64,000 nucleotides of DNA. Source: Sympetrum striolatum (taxonomy: Eukaryota; Arthropoda; Insecta; Odonata; Libellulidae). This document shows positions 1-13,532 of this stretch, piece by piece. Made by a program: the position numbers and the translations under genes. The stretch spans positions 14,508,001-14,572,000 of the forward strand of contig OX388348.1 of the NCBI GenBank assembly GCA_947579665.1, given 5' to 3'. Under the pieces are notes generated by a model. That model did no database searches and was not told the origin of the DNA. It saw nothing but the letters and a program-made list of their open reading frames with translations. Position 1 is the stretch's first letter, and every line of letters begins with the position of its first letter.

Positions 1-399
1 TTTGTGCATCGCCATAGATAATTATTTTAAAATTTTCATACGAAGCCATCAAAATTGTGAGCTTAACGCTTTCAAGAGGAATAGCATTTCTATATGCATT
101 ATTTTGGTACATATAATTTTACATTCAATAGCAATGGTTTAGCACGTACAATGGGATAACATCCATACTACAATTCCTATTTATCTTCCTCCCATTTTTG
201 CTTCCTACGCTACTCCGCTCTAAATCCACGGAAAATCAACTCGGGGCGAGGCAATTCCAGGTGAAAGTTCGAAGTGGTCATCTCGCAACCCTAGCAAAAT
301 AAGACCCGCCATCCAGTATAGCGGCGTCAATCCCTTACCGTCGTTTTCACTTCAGGTCCGACGCAATTCAACGGAAGGGTAATCCCTTTCAATCCACGC

Positions 400-900
400 C
401 AAGGAAATGGACGCCGAAATAGGAACGCAGGTATTCATGGCGGCCAAGAAAAACAGTGAATTAATCAAGAGCCGTGGAGGGAAAGGGCTAAACGGGAGCT
501 TCGCACGGAAGGACGCATGCAGTTCCATTAGAAGGCCCCATTCGACGACAAGTGCTTCGCGCTGGCATTAGACTACCCTGACTCAATACTTGAAAGGGCT
601 CTTTGAGGGGAGGTGGATACGCGTGTTTGGCGGGCGAGGCTGCCTTGAATGCCGCTTGCATGGAAGATATGCATGCGGGGTCGAGGATGCGGCCGTGACG
701 AGCGGAAGCGCGCGCCAAAAGGGGGCGTGACATCCACAAAGGATGAGTGATGAATCGGCTATCAAACGGCCCTGCTCTAGACAAGGGATTTTTCTTGACC
801 GGGGGTCGCTTAATGCACCGGGGAGTCGAATGCCGAAATGAGGCCTTGGACGTCGAAGACCCATGCTTCCACTCTGCATCCATGGGTCATTATTGCAATC
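400..900. other. GC-rich island, no gene recognised
   Basis: Two overlapping minus-strand frames of about 100-130 codons cover it, with no hydrophobic, Ig-like or TE-like motif. Two valid frames over the same bases argue for composition rather than coding. The rest of 900-2977 is AT-rich, and I see nothing in it except short ATATATGA-type repeats near 1590-1640. Confidence 0.4.
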
Positions 901-2977
901 TATTCGGATGAGCTATTGTTTGAGCCAGAATAAATTTTAACCTTTCATCAGTCGCGCCTATTTTCATAACACGAGCAGTCGCGCGTTGTATTCCATACAA
1001 CAGATTGTTTTTCGGCCAAAATTGTAAAATTAATTGAACTAATATTTAGGGGTACTAAAGTTTAGGTAATAATAGTTATAATATAAGAGGATAATATAAG
1101 TAAAAAAATATTATTATTCACCTTTATTTATTTACATGCGTTCAGAGAGTACCTAAAAAGTTAGATATCTGTAAGTTCCGAAATTGAAATGCGTCTAATA
1201 AAGTTTGAGAGGAAATAAGTGAAAAACTCCAAATAAAGGTTATAATATGCAAAAAATAGAGTTCACCAACGAAAAACCTACCGAAGCGGTTGCGCGTTGT
1301 ATGTGTTTCAACAGCCGTCACTTCGCAGATTTACTCGCTTTCGTAGTCGGTTTAAGACTAAAAAGAAGCATTTGCTGACTTTACAAGTTAATGGTAAGTG
1401 CGATAAAGGAATAGACCCGGGCATGAGGTTCAAGGGACCACCCAGGTAGAAACGTCCCAAAAAACCGTCTGTGTAGTACAACAGCGCGACTGACGGAGGG
1501 TTAATCTTAAGGAGATCGTAAACCTGTATACAATCTTCATTGAAATTGCGATTCGTGCTTGTACATGGGCAACCTAAACATAATCGGCTCTTTATTGATA
1601 TATGACGTATGATGATTGATATTGATATATGATGCAAGGTCATGTGGCGTTGATGATTTCGGCATTTACTTGTTGGAATGCCATAAGAGAATAAAATAAG
1701 ATGGTAAATAGTAATAAAAGGTATTTAGTGTTACAACATCGCCATTATACAACGCATATCCTTGATACTTTTTCATTACAATCATCCATTAGTAGTATAA
1801 ATTATGAAATGAACAAATATAATATTATTTAGAATATTTACCTTAAATAACTGAACATACAAGAATAAACAAGCCTTATCCGTGATAATAGTTTAAATAT
1901 TTGAGAATATCAATAAGGTTCACATTCATGATAAAATATTTTTGCAATTTTATCTTTGCGTGATTCATAATCTGATCCTGTAGTTATCACGTAGTTGGCG
2001 AATAGCGACTCTCTTCAAGATTTAAACTATTCACTGTTTAGGCGAGTTTGTCCTCTGAAACCCAGCAAAAGGCACCATGAGTAATTAAACATATTTCGCC
2101 GTATAATTAATGAGCTGCCTTTCCCTTTGATTTCAAAGAAACACCACCCGGAAGCTTTTAAAGCTTACACTGTTTGTAGTAGGAAAAAGGATTTGCCAGA
2201 CACCTTTTTGCGAGAGCTAGAATTTTTCTTCTCTTCAACACGGCACTAAATAGCACAAGGGCTCGAAAAATATATGTTGGATTCCGTAGACCTCCCAACG
2301 CTAGATGACACTCTTCTCTGAGGTAATCCGAAATTTAATTTAAATATATTCCAAAGTTCAAATTCATTTGCGAGGCAAAACAGCACCTAGTATGTGGGTG
2401 ACCTCAACATGACCGGTTCTTGAACCTTAAATACGATGTACGCTCGTGTTACGTGACAAATAAGTCATGGCGATAAAATTTCGGTCAAAAACATTTTTCG
2501 AAAATATTAAAGTACGAATATTTTACTAGAAACTGTTACTATAAGACATTTTGAGCCCAGAAAAATAAGATCTTCAGTTCATACTATCCTAATTTAGGAC
2601 AAAAGTAATATTGTTTACACTTATTAAGAAACTAATTTTAATGCAAAAAACTGGAGATCAATTATTTGAATGATTTCATTATTATAAACAAGAAAATTTA
2701 TCTACCTACAAAAGATGTAGTAGCAATTTTATTGGACAATCGAGTAACTTAATTTAGTTTAGAGGGATCCGAAGTATTAAATAATAGATATACTCTCTGT
2801 GTAATAAGATAAATTAATTTCCGTCATATTTAATTTTAGGGATCCTTTTCGCTTGAATGTGTAAGGACGGCTATCTGCGGTTTTAAGTGCACGCTTTCCT
2901 TTTTGAATTCCCGCTTCAGGCGAAAAGAGTTGAAGGTAGGGGAGGGGAAGGTTTCGGACGAAACATGAGCTTATTTT

Positions 2978-3208
2978 GCTCGGCTTTAATCGTTCGACTG
3001 GTGGCAGTGGGTCGAGGCACCTAGGTGCGACGCTGACTGTTCGAATCCGGTCGGGAGCATCCTCCGGGATTAGAGGGCCGCCAAACCCACCGGAGGTCCA
3101 TCCTAATTTCGTTTTTCGTCTGAATCGGATTCGAACCCGTACATTTAGTGTTGCGGGAGCCTCAGACCCCGCGCTGCCCTCGAACCCGCTTGGCGGGCGG
3201 TCCAATCA
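2978..3208. mobile_element. Bipartite tRNA-like (SINE-like) element
   Basis: A GC-rich block in AT-rich DNA contains two tRNA-like heads facing each other. The minus-strand head, starting near 3203, has an A-box-like AAGCGGG motif and a perfect B box GGTTCGAATCC (around 3125-3136). The plus-strand head has TGGCAGTGG near 3002 and TGTTCGAATCC near 3038. A short inverted repeat (CCTCCGG...CCGGAGG, 3061-3096) lies between them. The overlapping ORFs on both strands here follow from this composition and are not genes. Confidence 0.55.
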
Positions 3209-4612
3209 TTTATTCCTGATATTTTTCTCGTTTTATTTTTTTGGCTGAAAAAAATTCAATTTCGAGAAATTTCGATGTATCGATATATCGATTATTTTTT
3301 ACTACGATACATCAGTAGTTTTATAAAAAGAGACTCAGAAAATTTCAACCCATATTCTCGGCACAATAAGTCATTAAAATTAAAGTAGGAAAGATATCGG
3401 AATAGTTTATTTTCGATTTTAGAAGCATTTTAAAAGTTGGGATCGTATTTTAATTAATAAAAATAAGATTAATATTTTCAGTTGCTGCACAAGGAAAACA
3501 ATTTGAATCCTAGACTACGCGTTCAAAAGGATTTAACGTTGAAAATGAAATTATTGGATTTGAAATAAAGGAATTGAAGAAGATAAATGCTTATAAAATT
3601 TCGTGGAAGATATCCTTATCCAAACTTAAAGTTTCTACTAAAATACCTGTATTTACCCGTAAATACCGTATGAGTACCCTATATAGGATTGTGGCAACTC
3701 AGAGAAGACAGAAGAAAGCATCCACTACACGGAACCGAATATTATATCCTCGAGCTTTCCGCTTCATGTTCTCTCACTCAATTCCATTCCATCGAGCCCG
3801 CGATTTGACCCGACCTTCGGGAAATCGATTCCACGTCGCATTAATTCTTTCACAAAAACACAGTTAATTGCCACCTACGGATATCCGCAACATCCTCTTC
3901 ATAATCTTGCCAAATCCCCTCATTCTATGAACTAACAAAGACTTCAATTAAAAGCGTCCACTTTTTGGCGCCGCTGATGTACGCGGCGGTTCTTCCGTCG
4001 CGACAGCGCCGCACCTGCATAAATCGCTAAAGACTACGGATAATTCCGGATTAGATCCACAGTCCGGTGCCGATTAACCGCTTTGCGGATTAACCGTGGC
4101 GGGATCTAGCGCCGGGGCTACCTCCACTTCCTAATCTGCCGGATGTAGGGATTTTGGCAAATTGAAATTAATAGGACGTGTTGCGTTCGAGGAATTTCGC
4201 TCTTTAAAATTACGCTGCGGACGGAAGTCGGCGGACATTTTGACGACAGAGAACGGATTGCCTCTATTTCGGGATCGGTTTGCCTTTGATTCCGCCCACA
4301 AACTGCGCCGCGTCCCAAGTGATCTTCATTGGGGTCAAAGATTCGGCATTTTTGTCCCCTAGGCGGGATCCCCCTGACCTCTGACCCAATTTACGCATTT
4401 ATGACGCGGCGATATCCGCTTAAACCGCTTTTGAACGATAAAATTCCACGTAGGCAGCGTTATAACAAGTGAACTGTAGAAGGCATGTAAGCCTGAAAGA
4501 GGAAAGAGATTCCCAAATAAAGGAACACATGAGTAGTTATATTCCGAAAGTTCTACGGCACCCTGATATTTTAATACAAAACCGCAGTAATTTAAAACCA
4601 TGTAATTTAATA
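3209..4612. other. AT-rich sequence with a GC-rich island at 3960-4375
   Basis: The island contains a duplicated GATTAACCG motif (4073-4097). No ORF longer than 100 codons and no recognised domain. Confidence 0.4.
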
Positions 4613-4735
4613 AACGCGTTTACGTTTTTACGTTTCGCGTTTCACGTTTTACGTTTTACGTTTCGCGTTACGTTTTACGTTTTTACGTTTCACGTTACGT
4701 TTTACGTTACGTTTTACGTTTCACGTTACGTTTAT
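4613..4735 (+). repeat. ACGTTT-type minisatellite
   Basis: About 120 bp are built of short units such as TTTTACG, TTTCACG, TTTCGCG and TTACG in mixed order. It has no coding meaning: the short ORF across it (4469-4762) is a by-product of the repeat. It is not the arthropod telomere repeat TTAGG. Confidence 0.9.
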
Positions 4736-6900
4736 AGATATAAATTCAACGGAAAAGCTTAAGATAAATTATAAAATGGGTTGTTATTTGAATCTGGTTG
4801 AATTCGAGCTAAGACGAGTCGCCTCCTTAGAACGTCTGTTTCATTCCTGCATTCCCATTAACTCTCCCTCTTCCCTTCGCTTCCCCATTTTATCCTATCC
4901 CCATCACTTTTCCGTTTCCTTCCTCCATCTCCCTCTCCCCCGTTTCTCACTTCGGGAAAGAAGTCAGCTGCTGATCTTCGTTTGTCGTCCCTCGATTTGC
5001 GGTTCGTGACGATCGGCCGCACCAAAAGGAATATCTGAGAGGCCTCTTTGTTACAGCAATGGGGAGACAATGAGGCTTTCGAGAAATTCATGAATTTTTA
5101 AGGAGGGTGGAATCGTGGGAATGGGAATATTTATGATGCGTGACTCGAAGTGATATTGCCTTGAGATTGAAAGTCGAAGATTTTCGGCTTAATTGCGTTT
5201 AGAGGTACTTATGCTAGGTTCCGTGAAGGTTTCCTCTGTGACCTGGGCTAACATTGTACAGGACTAAAAAAAATGGTACTCTTAGTTTTCATAATTCAAA
5301 GCATATAGCGTATACAGTTTTTGACATTTCCGATCTTGTCTATGTGAATATGATCGACCAGGTCAGTACCGATCAATCACAATAGGTAATGAAAATGAGG
5401 AGCTACAATTTATTTTTAATTGAAAGAAATGAGATTAACATCTTCATTATCCAATCTGTAATAATAACACAATTTTATTAATGGAATACTCGATTAGATA
5501 CGTATGTATTTTAATTCGTAGTAACTTCAGTGCTTGAAAATCACAAAGGATATTGTTGTTGCAGTAAACTTGAATGTTATATAATAAAGAGAGGTGAAAT
5601 AGTTTTTGTAACCGGGACACTAACCTAGATAATACACTATTCAGGTAGATGCTTTCTGAAATTTAAACTTCAGAAAAACTCAATATTGCTCTAAAGTATG
5701 CAAAGAATTGATATGGAAGAAGCTAAGAAATTAAAAAATTCTCACTTAATGGCTTTGCGAGAGGTGTTTCAGAAGGTATTTTTACTCCAAATTATGATGA
5801 CGATAATTCAATGAATAGAGAAAATAATGCACTTTTCCCCTGGAATAGATTATAAACTGTTAGGGGAGTTACAGAATATTAATTTTCATTAAAGTCTTAA
5901 ATATCTTGACCTCTTATCTAACTTTAAAAGACGCCCTAAAGAACCAGATAAACTAAGGTATTCCCAATGAAATGCTCCTCCTAGATTGGAGTGAAACAAA
6001 CTACCAAGAGCAACGCTAAAAGTGGATAGAGAAATTGCATTTCAGAGGGCAGGAATTTATCCTTACATAATTGTTAATCTTCAGCAACAAGTTCTAATTA
6101 GATTCTTGTTCAGATTTCCATTATTGCTCCCCTGTAGCAGGGAAAATAACTTACGCACACAATAGACGCAAAGACGTCCCATTTTGAGAGAGTTTTCTCT
6201 CGGGACGTGGCGAAAACGAGAACCAAATCCGAGTAGCTTTCGCGCTAAGTAATGAAAATACCTGGAGAAAACCTGATTAATCTAAGAGGATGAACAGGGA
6301 AGAACAAAGATAGGAGAACAAATAGGCAAAGAGGGTTAAAGAGGGACACAAATAAAGGGAATACAAAGAGAAGGAATGATAGGAAGAGAGAGAATAGATG
6401 AGCAACAATAACTTATGTTAATTCATACTGAAGAGACATTGATTTACGATAATGGGATTTGATATTGGCTTGCAAACAATAAAATATGCATCACACCTAA
6501 AAGACAACAGCAAGATTATACTTCATAATAAGCTGATCTAGAAAAATGTCTAAAAGGGAGATAAATGAACACACGAGGTTTACACACATACTTTACCTAC
6601 CTATCTTAAAGTAACAAAAATATGTTCCGGAAATTTTAAGAATTCAAACTATCTAATTCAGGAATTATCATATTATCCTAAAATCTCCAATAGACGAATC
6701 AAAATCTTAATAATCCTAAAGGCAATTTTCTAACCTTGAGCCAGTCCGTGGACCGATAACTACCTGGTTTATTGCTATCATTAATTGTCTGAATTCCTCG
6801 TCACACTCTAGTCAAATAACTTGTTTGATAAATTAATTAAAGGTAGAATTCCCAAATGATTTCGTAAATGGGTTGCATTCTATCGGTGTAAATTATTTCC
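4736..6900. other. Non-coding intronic sequence
   Basis: A pyrimidine-rich stretch lies at 4858-4960, and AT-rich DNA follows. A short purine-rich tract covers 6288-6402. I see no gene. Confidence 0.5.
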
Positions 6901-6990
6901 TCAATTCCCAAGGAAAAACGGACTTGAAAATGTCTGACGGGGCCGGGAATTGAACCCAGCATATTCCTCAGTCCTGGAGGAATTTCCCAA
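6901..6990 (-). mobile_element. SINE 3' fragment with B-box-like sequence
   Basis: Reverse complement contains GGGTTCAATTCCCGG, a slightly altered Pol III B box, followed by CCCCGTCAGAC and a tail CGTTTTTCCTTGGGAA. The tail (about 40 bp) recurs at 34749-34832. No A box is visible, so this is a 5'-truncated copy. Confidence 0.5.
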
Positions 6991-7149
6991 CTATATTTTC
7001 ATGGCACACGTATATAAAAAATCATTTGTCGAATTTGTATTCGTTACTAGAGTCAAGAAACAACAACATAATTTTCGGATAATCAGAAATCTAGAAAATA
7101 CGAGCAACAAAAGGCATCCATGTATAGAAAGAGACGATAGATGAGGAAG

Positions 7150-7640
7150 CAAGGTATCATAAAATCGAGAATAGAGGATAGTGGATAAAAGGTGGTGATG
7201 AGCTGAACGAAATTTGCAAGGATAAGAGGAACAGCTAGAAGAAGAAGGACAACTAGTATAGATCAAGGGATTTCAATTGGACTTCGCAACGAGGAAATGA
7301 ATACGTTGAAGATGGAGATGGGGTGGAGAGAAAGGAAGTGGGAAAATGTTGAAGAGGTAAAGGAAATGGAGTACGGAGAGGGCTGTCGAAAGAGAAAGAG
7401 GGGAATATAAAAGAGGTAATGGGGAGAACGAGAGAAGGATGGAGATTGCGTAGAGAATGGGAAATTAGAGAGGGAAAGAGAGACACTGAGAGGGTTGAAT
7501 TGAAACGTAAGGGATAGAGTTAAAAAGGTGGGGAATAAGGGTGGGAATTAGTCAAAGGGAGAGTGCGCAGGGAGAATTGGAAAAGTTGGAAGCAAAGGGT
7601 AACGTGTTTGTCTCGGAGAAAGGGGAAGAAAACGACTTTA
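7150..7640 (+). other. Long purine-rich (GA-rich) strand-asymmetric tract
   Basis: Most bases on the plus strand are A or G for close to 500 bp. The gene's own strand is therefore pyrimidine-rich here. ORFs on the minus strand in this tract are Ser/Pro/Leu/Phe low-complexity by-products. A shorter similar tract lies at 6288-6402. Confidence 0.7.
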
Positions 7641-10600
7641 TTGTGCGAAACTGAGACTAATCCGCCCTCTCTCTCATATATGAGACATAATGACAAAGGA
7701 AAGCGACAAAAGAATAATCCTGCAATTTGAACGTAGAATATGAGGAGAATGAACGAAAATTTGCACCTTGAGAACTGAGTTTTGAGTACGTGATAAGATA
7801 ATCTGTCCTAGATACCCATTGCTTTCAGGTTAAGAACAAAGTAAAATCCCAAAACAAGAAAGAAAGATTCAATGATTACAGAAGGCGAATAAATGGAGAT
7901 GATTCTATTTTCCTCTCCTGTTAACACTGGGTTGGATATATTACGTTGGGTGAAATTTCTCTCTTATGGATAAACTTTATTATCACACCGAAATTTATGA
8001 CGAAAAACTTTTGTCAAAGCTATGAAATCAAATTATGTTACTATCTTTACATGTCAGTGATATTATTTTCTTAATCTTCTACAAATTCGACTTTGCTCAA
8101 ATATTTGTATGATTTTTTCACCAAAATATTTTTTAGACGTTTTGAATAAAATTCAGTAAGAACAAAACGCATACCAAGTTTTGCTTCTTCTCTTTAATTT
8201 TAAATCCTCAGTAAACGTTATTAGTTATTTCTTCTTCAAATGATGATGAGATAATATTATAAATTTATCAACGACAAAAATGTAATTAAAAGACAAAAAT
8301 ATCAATTATTATTGAGTATTTAACGTTAAACTGTACATTAAGCTCCTCGTTGTTTTAAAAATACAACTAGTCCAAGTTGTGATAAAGGGCTCGATATTGA
8401 AGCTCTCAATTTAACTTAAAAGAAATATCATCAGGAGCTGAAGTAGATGAAATGACATTTCACATTCTTCAAAAAGTTTCAAAATTTTTAGTCCCTAATA
8501 CAAGTGAGGAAATTCCCAAGTATATGCCTATACCATTTACGAAATTCTGTATTCATACAAAGATTTCCTGTTGAACAGCCTCCTAATAGAACCCTAATTG
8601 TTAAAAAATTAAAAAATACCACCTTAATCTCGTATACAGAACAAAAATGCATTTTGTGCCGAAATTTGAAATTTACCATCCATTCAATTATCCGACCAAA
8701 CTCAATCGCCGACCGGCGCGCGAAGAAAATTGCGCCCACAAATATAGGTGCGGACAAAAGGAAATTTATGTTTTATGCAGCGGAATAACGGAGCGATGAA
8801 AATTAATGCCGGCCGAAATTGGAAAGAGCTGGAGGGAGATGGACAGCGAGGATCAAAGTTGGAGAAAGAGGAAGGGAGCGGTGGTGTGAGGGATAGCGCA
8901 AGGGCTAGGAAGAAGGCGTACGGCCAACCTCCTGTTGGCCGTGCATTATTCAACGTCTCTTCATTTCCCTTCAGCGGATTCAATTGCTTTTTGCGAGGGG
9001 TCGAAGAGAGAGAGATGGCGGCAGTTGAGCCACTATCTCCCGCGTCTTTCCGCAGAGGCGCCCCTTTCCTTAAACTGACGATCTCATTTGTTTCTTCTCC
9101 TCCCTGTCGAACGTTTTTTTCTCCCCGGAACCGAGGTTTTTTATCCCTTGCGATGGCGGGGGATGCCGCGATGTGAATTCCTGATGGTGAATTCGAATTA
9201 GGCTCCTGAATGGTGACTATGGCTCGCTTAAATACTGCCGTTCGAGGGCCTAATTCACGTGCGGGGAGCCCGTTTTTTCTATCTTCCTCTCTCTTGCTGG
9301 GGATCCGGAATCCAAATTGAAACGAGTTAAGGAGGAATGTACGCGGAATGAGAAGCGGGGCGCGGGAGAGTTATGGATAAAGAATCGCTCGAGTCGAAAA
9401 AACTGAGCAATTAGGTTTTGGAATGCTTTAATTAACATATAAGGAAAAGAGATAATAGACAAATTAACTAAAATGTCTTAGTTTGCTGTGCTTTCTTTCT
9501 TACTTCTTAATTTGCATATTAACAAATTTTGGGATGCAATTTCTTTTATTTTTATTTTATACCTACTGGATAATTACTGGATTTATTAATGGATTTTTAA
9601 CGGTTGTTCTGTTGTGGAACTAATATTACGAAAATGTCTCATAAAATAATGTTGATATGGCTTTCGCGCATTGCGAAATATTCAAACACTGATAAGTATT
9701 AGGTTTCAAAGTAATTGCAAAGAAGATCACTTTCGAATAGATAAGATTTTAAGACTTATGTATCTAGCAAGATAAACCTCGATTAACAGATCAATAATAG
9801 CAATAAAATACTGACTATAATTAAAAAGGAATAAGTTAAAAATGACGTCGATGAAAAATATAAAACAAAGACTTCAATCGTAAGAAATACGAGGACAGTA
9901 TTTGTGGTGCATTCATGCTTCATAGATGCTTATTAGAATTACTAAAAAAACATCCAGCAGTGATTGTATAGAAAAATCGTTTAATCTCCTATTGCCATGA
10001 TATTTTAATTTAATAATAATAATTAATTTTTTTAGAGCATAAATACAACCTATTTATCTACAGGTAGGTGAGCTATCTACATTTTGTACCATCCCTTTAT
10101 GGTTTCTTACACCAATAATTTAATTATGAAGGAAATTCTTAACAGAAAGCTTCTTATACGAAACAAACTTACAAATAGATACATTATTATACAAAATAAA
10201 ACTCGAAGTATATTTTATAAATTACAGAAGGGCTAGTATTTAAAAAGTACAAATAATTTCATGAATCTCAATGAAGCATTATCAACTTTGAATTTTCAAT
10301 GCTCGTACAGCGTGCTAAATTTGACGGAACTAGGCAGCTTTAGCAACACGACCCCACTCAAAATTTCATACGTCGCACCTCCGATGATGAGCTTATGCTG
10401 GAGCAATTCCAGCCGAAGATATGCAAATCATGTCGACTAAGAATCGAAGTACTTCCCGACGCATCCCAGTTTTTAATTAAGGAAGCCTTTGAATCCCTTC
10501 GGAGAGGAAACACTTCCCGAATTATACACCTCAATGTTTACAATATTTCCTCCTTTCTACGAAAGCGCGAGCTCGAAACAGCGTCTAACTGCAGGACGCT

Positions 10601-12531
10601 TAATCCGGCATCAACGGAGAGAACTGCTCGGGGACACTTTTCGAAATTATTTCCTCTCTTCATTTGTCAGGCGCGTTGAAATTTCCCCGCCAGGCCATCC
10701 CCCGGAATTCTTTTATCCTCCACTCGGGAAATAAAACGGGCGTCGAGGACTCCGCCGTAAAGCCCTGTGTTCATTTGAACGGCAATTCGCTGATCGAGAG
10801 TTCTAGATTCTTTTCCGAACAAACGACAGGAGATATCAGGCCCCAGATTTGGGATATTTTTAAGCGGTGACAAACACGTAAGCTATTGATTCCCGCCTTC
10901 CCAGGTGCCTCCCGTACGCCAGCGCTTTCTCTTTTTGATTAATCCGGGATTGGGGATAGTACAAGTTCGATATTCATCCCGATATAATTCACAAAAAAGA
11001 AAGGATCCTAGTGCTTCATGCTCTATGTCGTCTCCGACGGTGACTTTTTAATATGTCCCGGAGAAATGCACGGCTGAATTTCCGGGATTAGGATCTCTAT
11101 GGAATGGCAAAAGCGTTCTTGGAATCGAATATTCAAATTTCATCTCTTCGAATTTCACCGAACTTATATTACGTGAGTCTTCATATGGAACTATATTACG
11201 TATATCTTCACTATATGAATACTCGCGGCAAATTCCTACGACTAAAACCCCTACTTAACTCTCTCTCGTTTACTCCTTGATAAGTTACTCTTCTCTCTAA
11301 CAGTATCCAATGACATCTCCGATTTTAACTGTTAAATTTAAGTTTAAATTATTAAATATTAATTTTAGTGGCATTACAATCGACATACTATATCAATAAC
11401 GTTTCTTACAATAAAGGAAATTCAGGTGGGTGTAGAAAATTTTTCTATTTAGATTCCATAGTTTGAATCATGGGTTAAAATACTAGGGTCCTAAGGCATA
11501 TGAAAAGGTTGGTTACGACGTACAGAAATGGTAACTAAGTATGGTGGAATATAAACGTAGCTTAACTCATTAAAACGGAATTTAAGGAAGTGATCATAAT
11601 CATAAACCAAACATTTAATGTTCTATTCTAAAAGCATTTCAATTGGGAACGACAGATAATTTGGACAAAATAAGGAATGGTTTGGTTAGGGATAGGCATA
11701 CATTTTTAGGCGAAAAAGGACGTGTACGGAAAGATAACAGCAATATAAGATGAAACTGATTGCATCAGCATTTACCGCCAATGAAATCTTCCAATTCTGC
11801 GGGGAATATTTTTCTAAAATACAATTTCGGCAATTTTCAGAGGAAATATTTAAGCAATTGAATTATTCATACTACCTAAAATAAGGCCAAATATGAGAAA
11901 GAAAAATACCTTTCAAAAGGAAATTTAACGTTTTTTCTTATAAAAAAACATATTGTAATGAACATCTATCATACCAAAGGGCAAGTCGCACGCTTTAAAG
12001 TGCTATGTCTAACTCCATTTACATCATCTATCATACCATTTCTTATTTACCACTAGGGGTGTATAGCAAAGTTTAAAAAAAAGGCGCAAGCTTCGGGGAA
12101 GATTTACAATGAAACATACCTTGGATTTCTGTTTAAAAGAGAAAAAAAAACGAAGATTTAGGCGAGTGAAAAATCCAGGAAATACGATTTTTCATCGACT
12201 TTCCTCTTGCGTTCGCATAGCGACGCTTCCCCACCCAACGACGTTGCTACGGGAGGGATGCGTTCAATTATCGAAATAGATTATAATCCCGCATAAGAGG
12301 CGAGCGGATCACCCCCTCCTTCGGTTGTCATGTTTCCCCATCTTTCCTCTCGCCACTCCTTTCCCCGGAGCTACGCTAATTAATTTTTCCGGGTCCTCCG
12401 GCGTTCGCTTCCTAGCTAATCCGGCGACCACTCCCCCAGAGCACTCTTTATAGCCTCATCTCACGTTCTCTTAACGCTTCCTCATCTCCACTACATTTCT
12501 CCCTGACGACTATTCTATAGTTTGACTACAT
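7641..12531. other. Non-coding intronic sequence with GC-rich islands
   Basis: AT-rich DNA with islands at about 8690-9180, 10330-10930 and 12180-12530. Each island has ORFs on both strands of 70-140 codons without recognisable protein features. Confidence 0.4.
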
Positions 12532-12587
12532 AAAGGCTTGGTAAAATTGGGCTCTCTTCACGCCTTTACGCAAAGGCTTTCTATAAT
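12532..12587 (+). repeat. Left copy of a 56-bp direct repeat
   Basis: It carries AAAGGCTT, then CTTCACGC, TTTACGCAAAGGCTT. The same order appears at 13533-13588, about 1 kb away. The intervening segment includes the TTAA-bounded candidate element. Confidence 0.65.
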
Positions 12588-12993
12588 AGCAACGCGTAGT
12601 AATGTTTTATATATTTTTTTGTGATATTTATTATTTCCTCATAATGTACTACTATTGCAATTTTTCCTTTTTTATTTTAAATAACTCATTTTTGTAATTT
12701 CGTTGCAGTACTGCTTTTGCAATTTCCATGTTAGACACGGCTTTCTTTTATATCTTTTAGCTTGTACTATTAGTAGGTTTGCGCAGGTTTTTCACACCCC
12801 CTTCTTCGTGGATGTTTTCCTGGATTGGATCATTTTTCCTAAAATATTTTAGGTTAGGTTACCTTAGGTTTTTTACATCCACTCCTAAAGTTTTCCTCTC
12901 CATTTCTATTCAACTAAACATAACTTTTTATGTTTCTAATATCATTTACGAAGAGTTAGATGGAAGAATAGACTTTTCAGTCTCAATCTCGCC

Positions 12994-13233
12994 TTAACCC
13001 TCGACTGACTACGGATGCCATATGACATCATCCCACACCTATTGTTATTTCCTTTTGTATCACAGAATAGAAGAGCTCGACGACAATGTTGCAATTTTGT
13101 ATTGGTTTGGCTGGTTTTATAAATATGTTTGGCATAATATTTTATGGGTATTATTCTCAGACAATCACAAAGCAAAATACGTAAGAAATTTAAAATAATT
13201 ACAAAAAAAAATATTCCGGCCTTGGAGGGTTAA
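12994..13233. mobile_element. Candidate piggyBac-like MITE bounded by TTAA
   Basis: TTAA at 12994-12997 is followed by CCCTC, and GAGGG precedes TTAA at 13230-13233, giving a 232-bp interior with CCCTC termini. A near-palindrome GATGCCATATGACATC (13014-13029) lies just inside the left end. TTAA duplications with CCC-starting ends are piggyBac hallmarks. The inverted repeat is short, and the remainder of the ends do not clearly match. Confidence 0.4.
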
Positions 13234-13532
13234 TAATGACCTAATAGTAAAGAGACTTTTTCGGTACCAGAGGGAGGAGCAACGAAAACCTACCCCACCT
13301 CCGAATACCTCCACTTTCGGTATCCCTTCCACCATTCTCATGCATTGGATCAATTCAGTACACAGCAGTGTTGACAAATTCTCTCGATCCACGATATTTT
13401 GCGAGGAAGTGAAGGTCGTCCCGTGGAATACACAGGGGTAAGGATATCGCATGAGTGGGGGTATACCCCTCCGAGGAAGGGATGCGCGAAATTTTCCACG
13501 CAGGTTCTCTTATATGTGGTACTATAATACGG

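Noticed and set aside
4469..4762. 97-codon plus-strand ORF.
   Set aside because: Its second half is the translation of the ACGTTT minisatellite.
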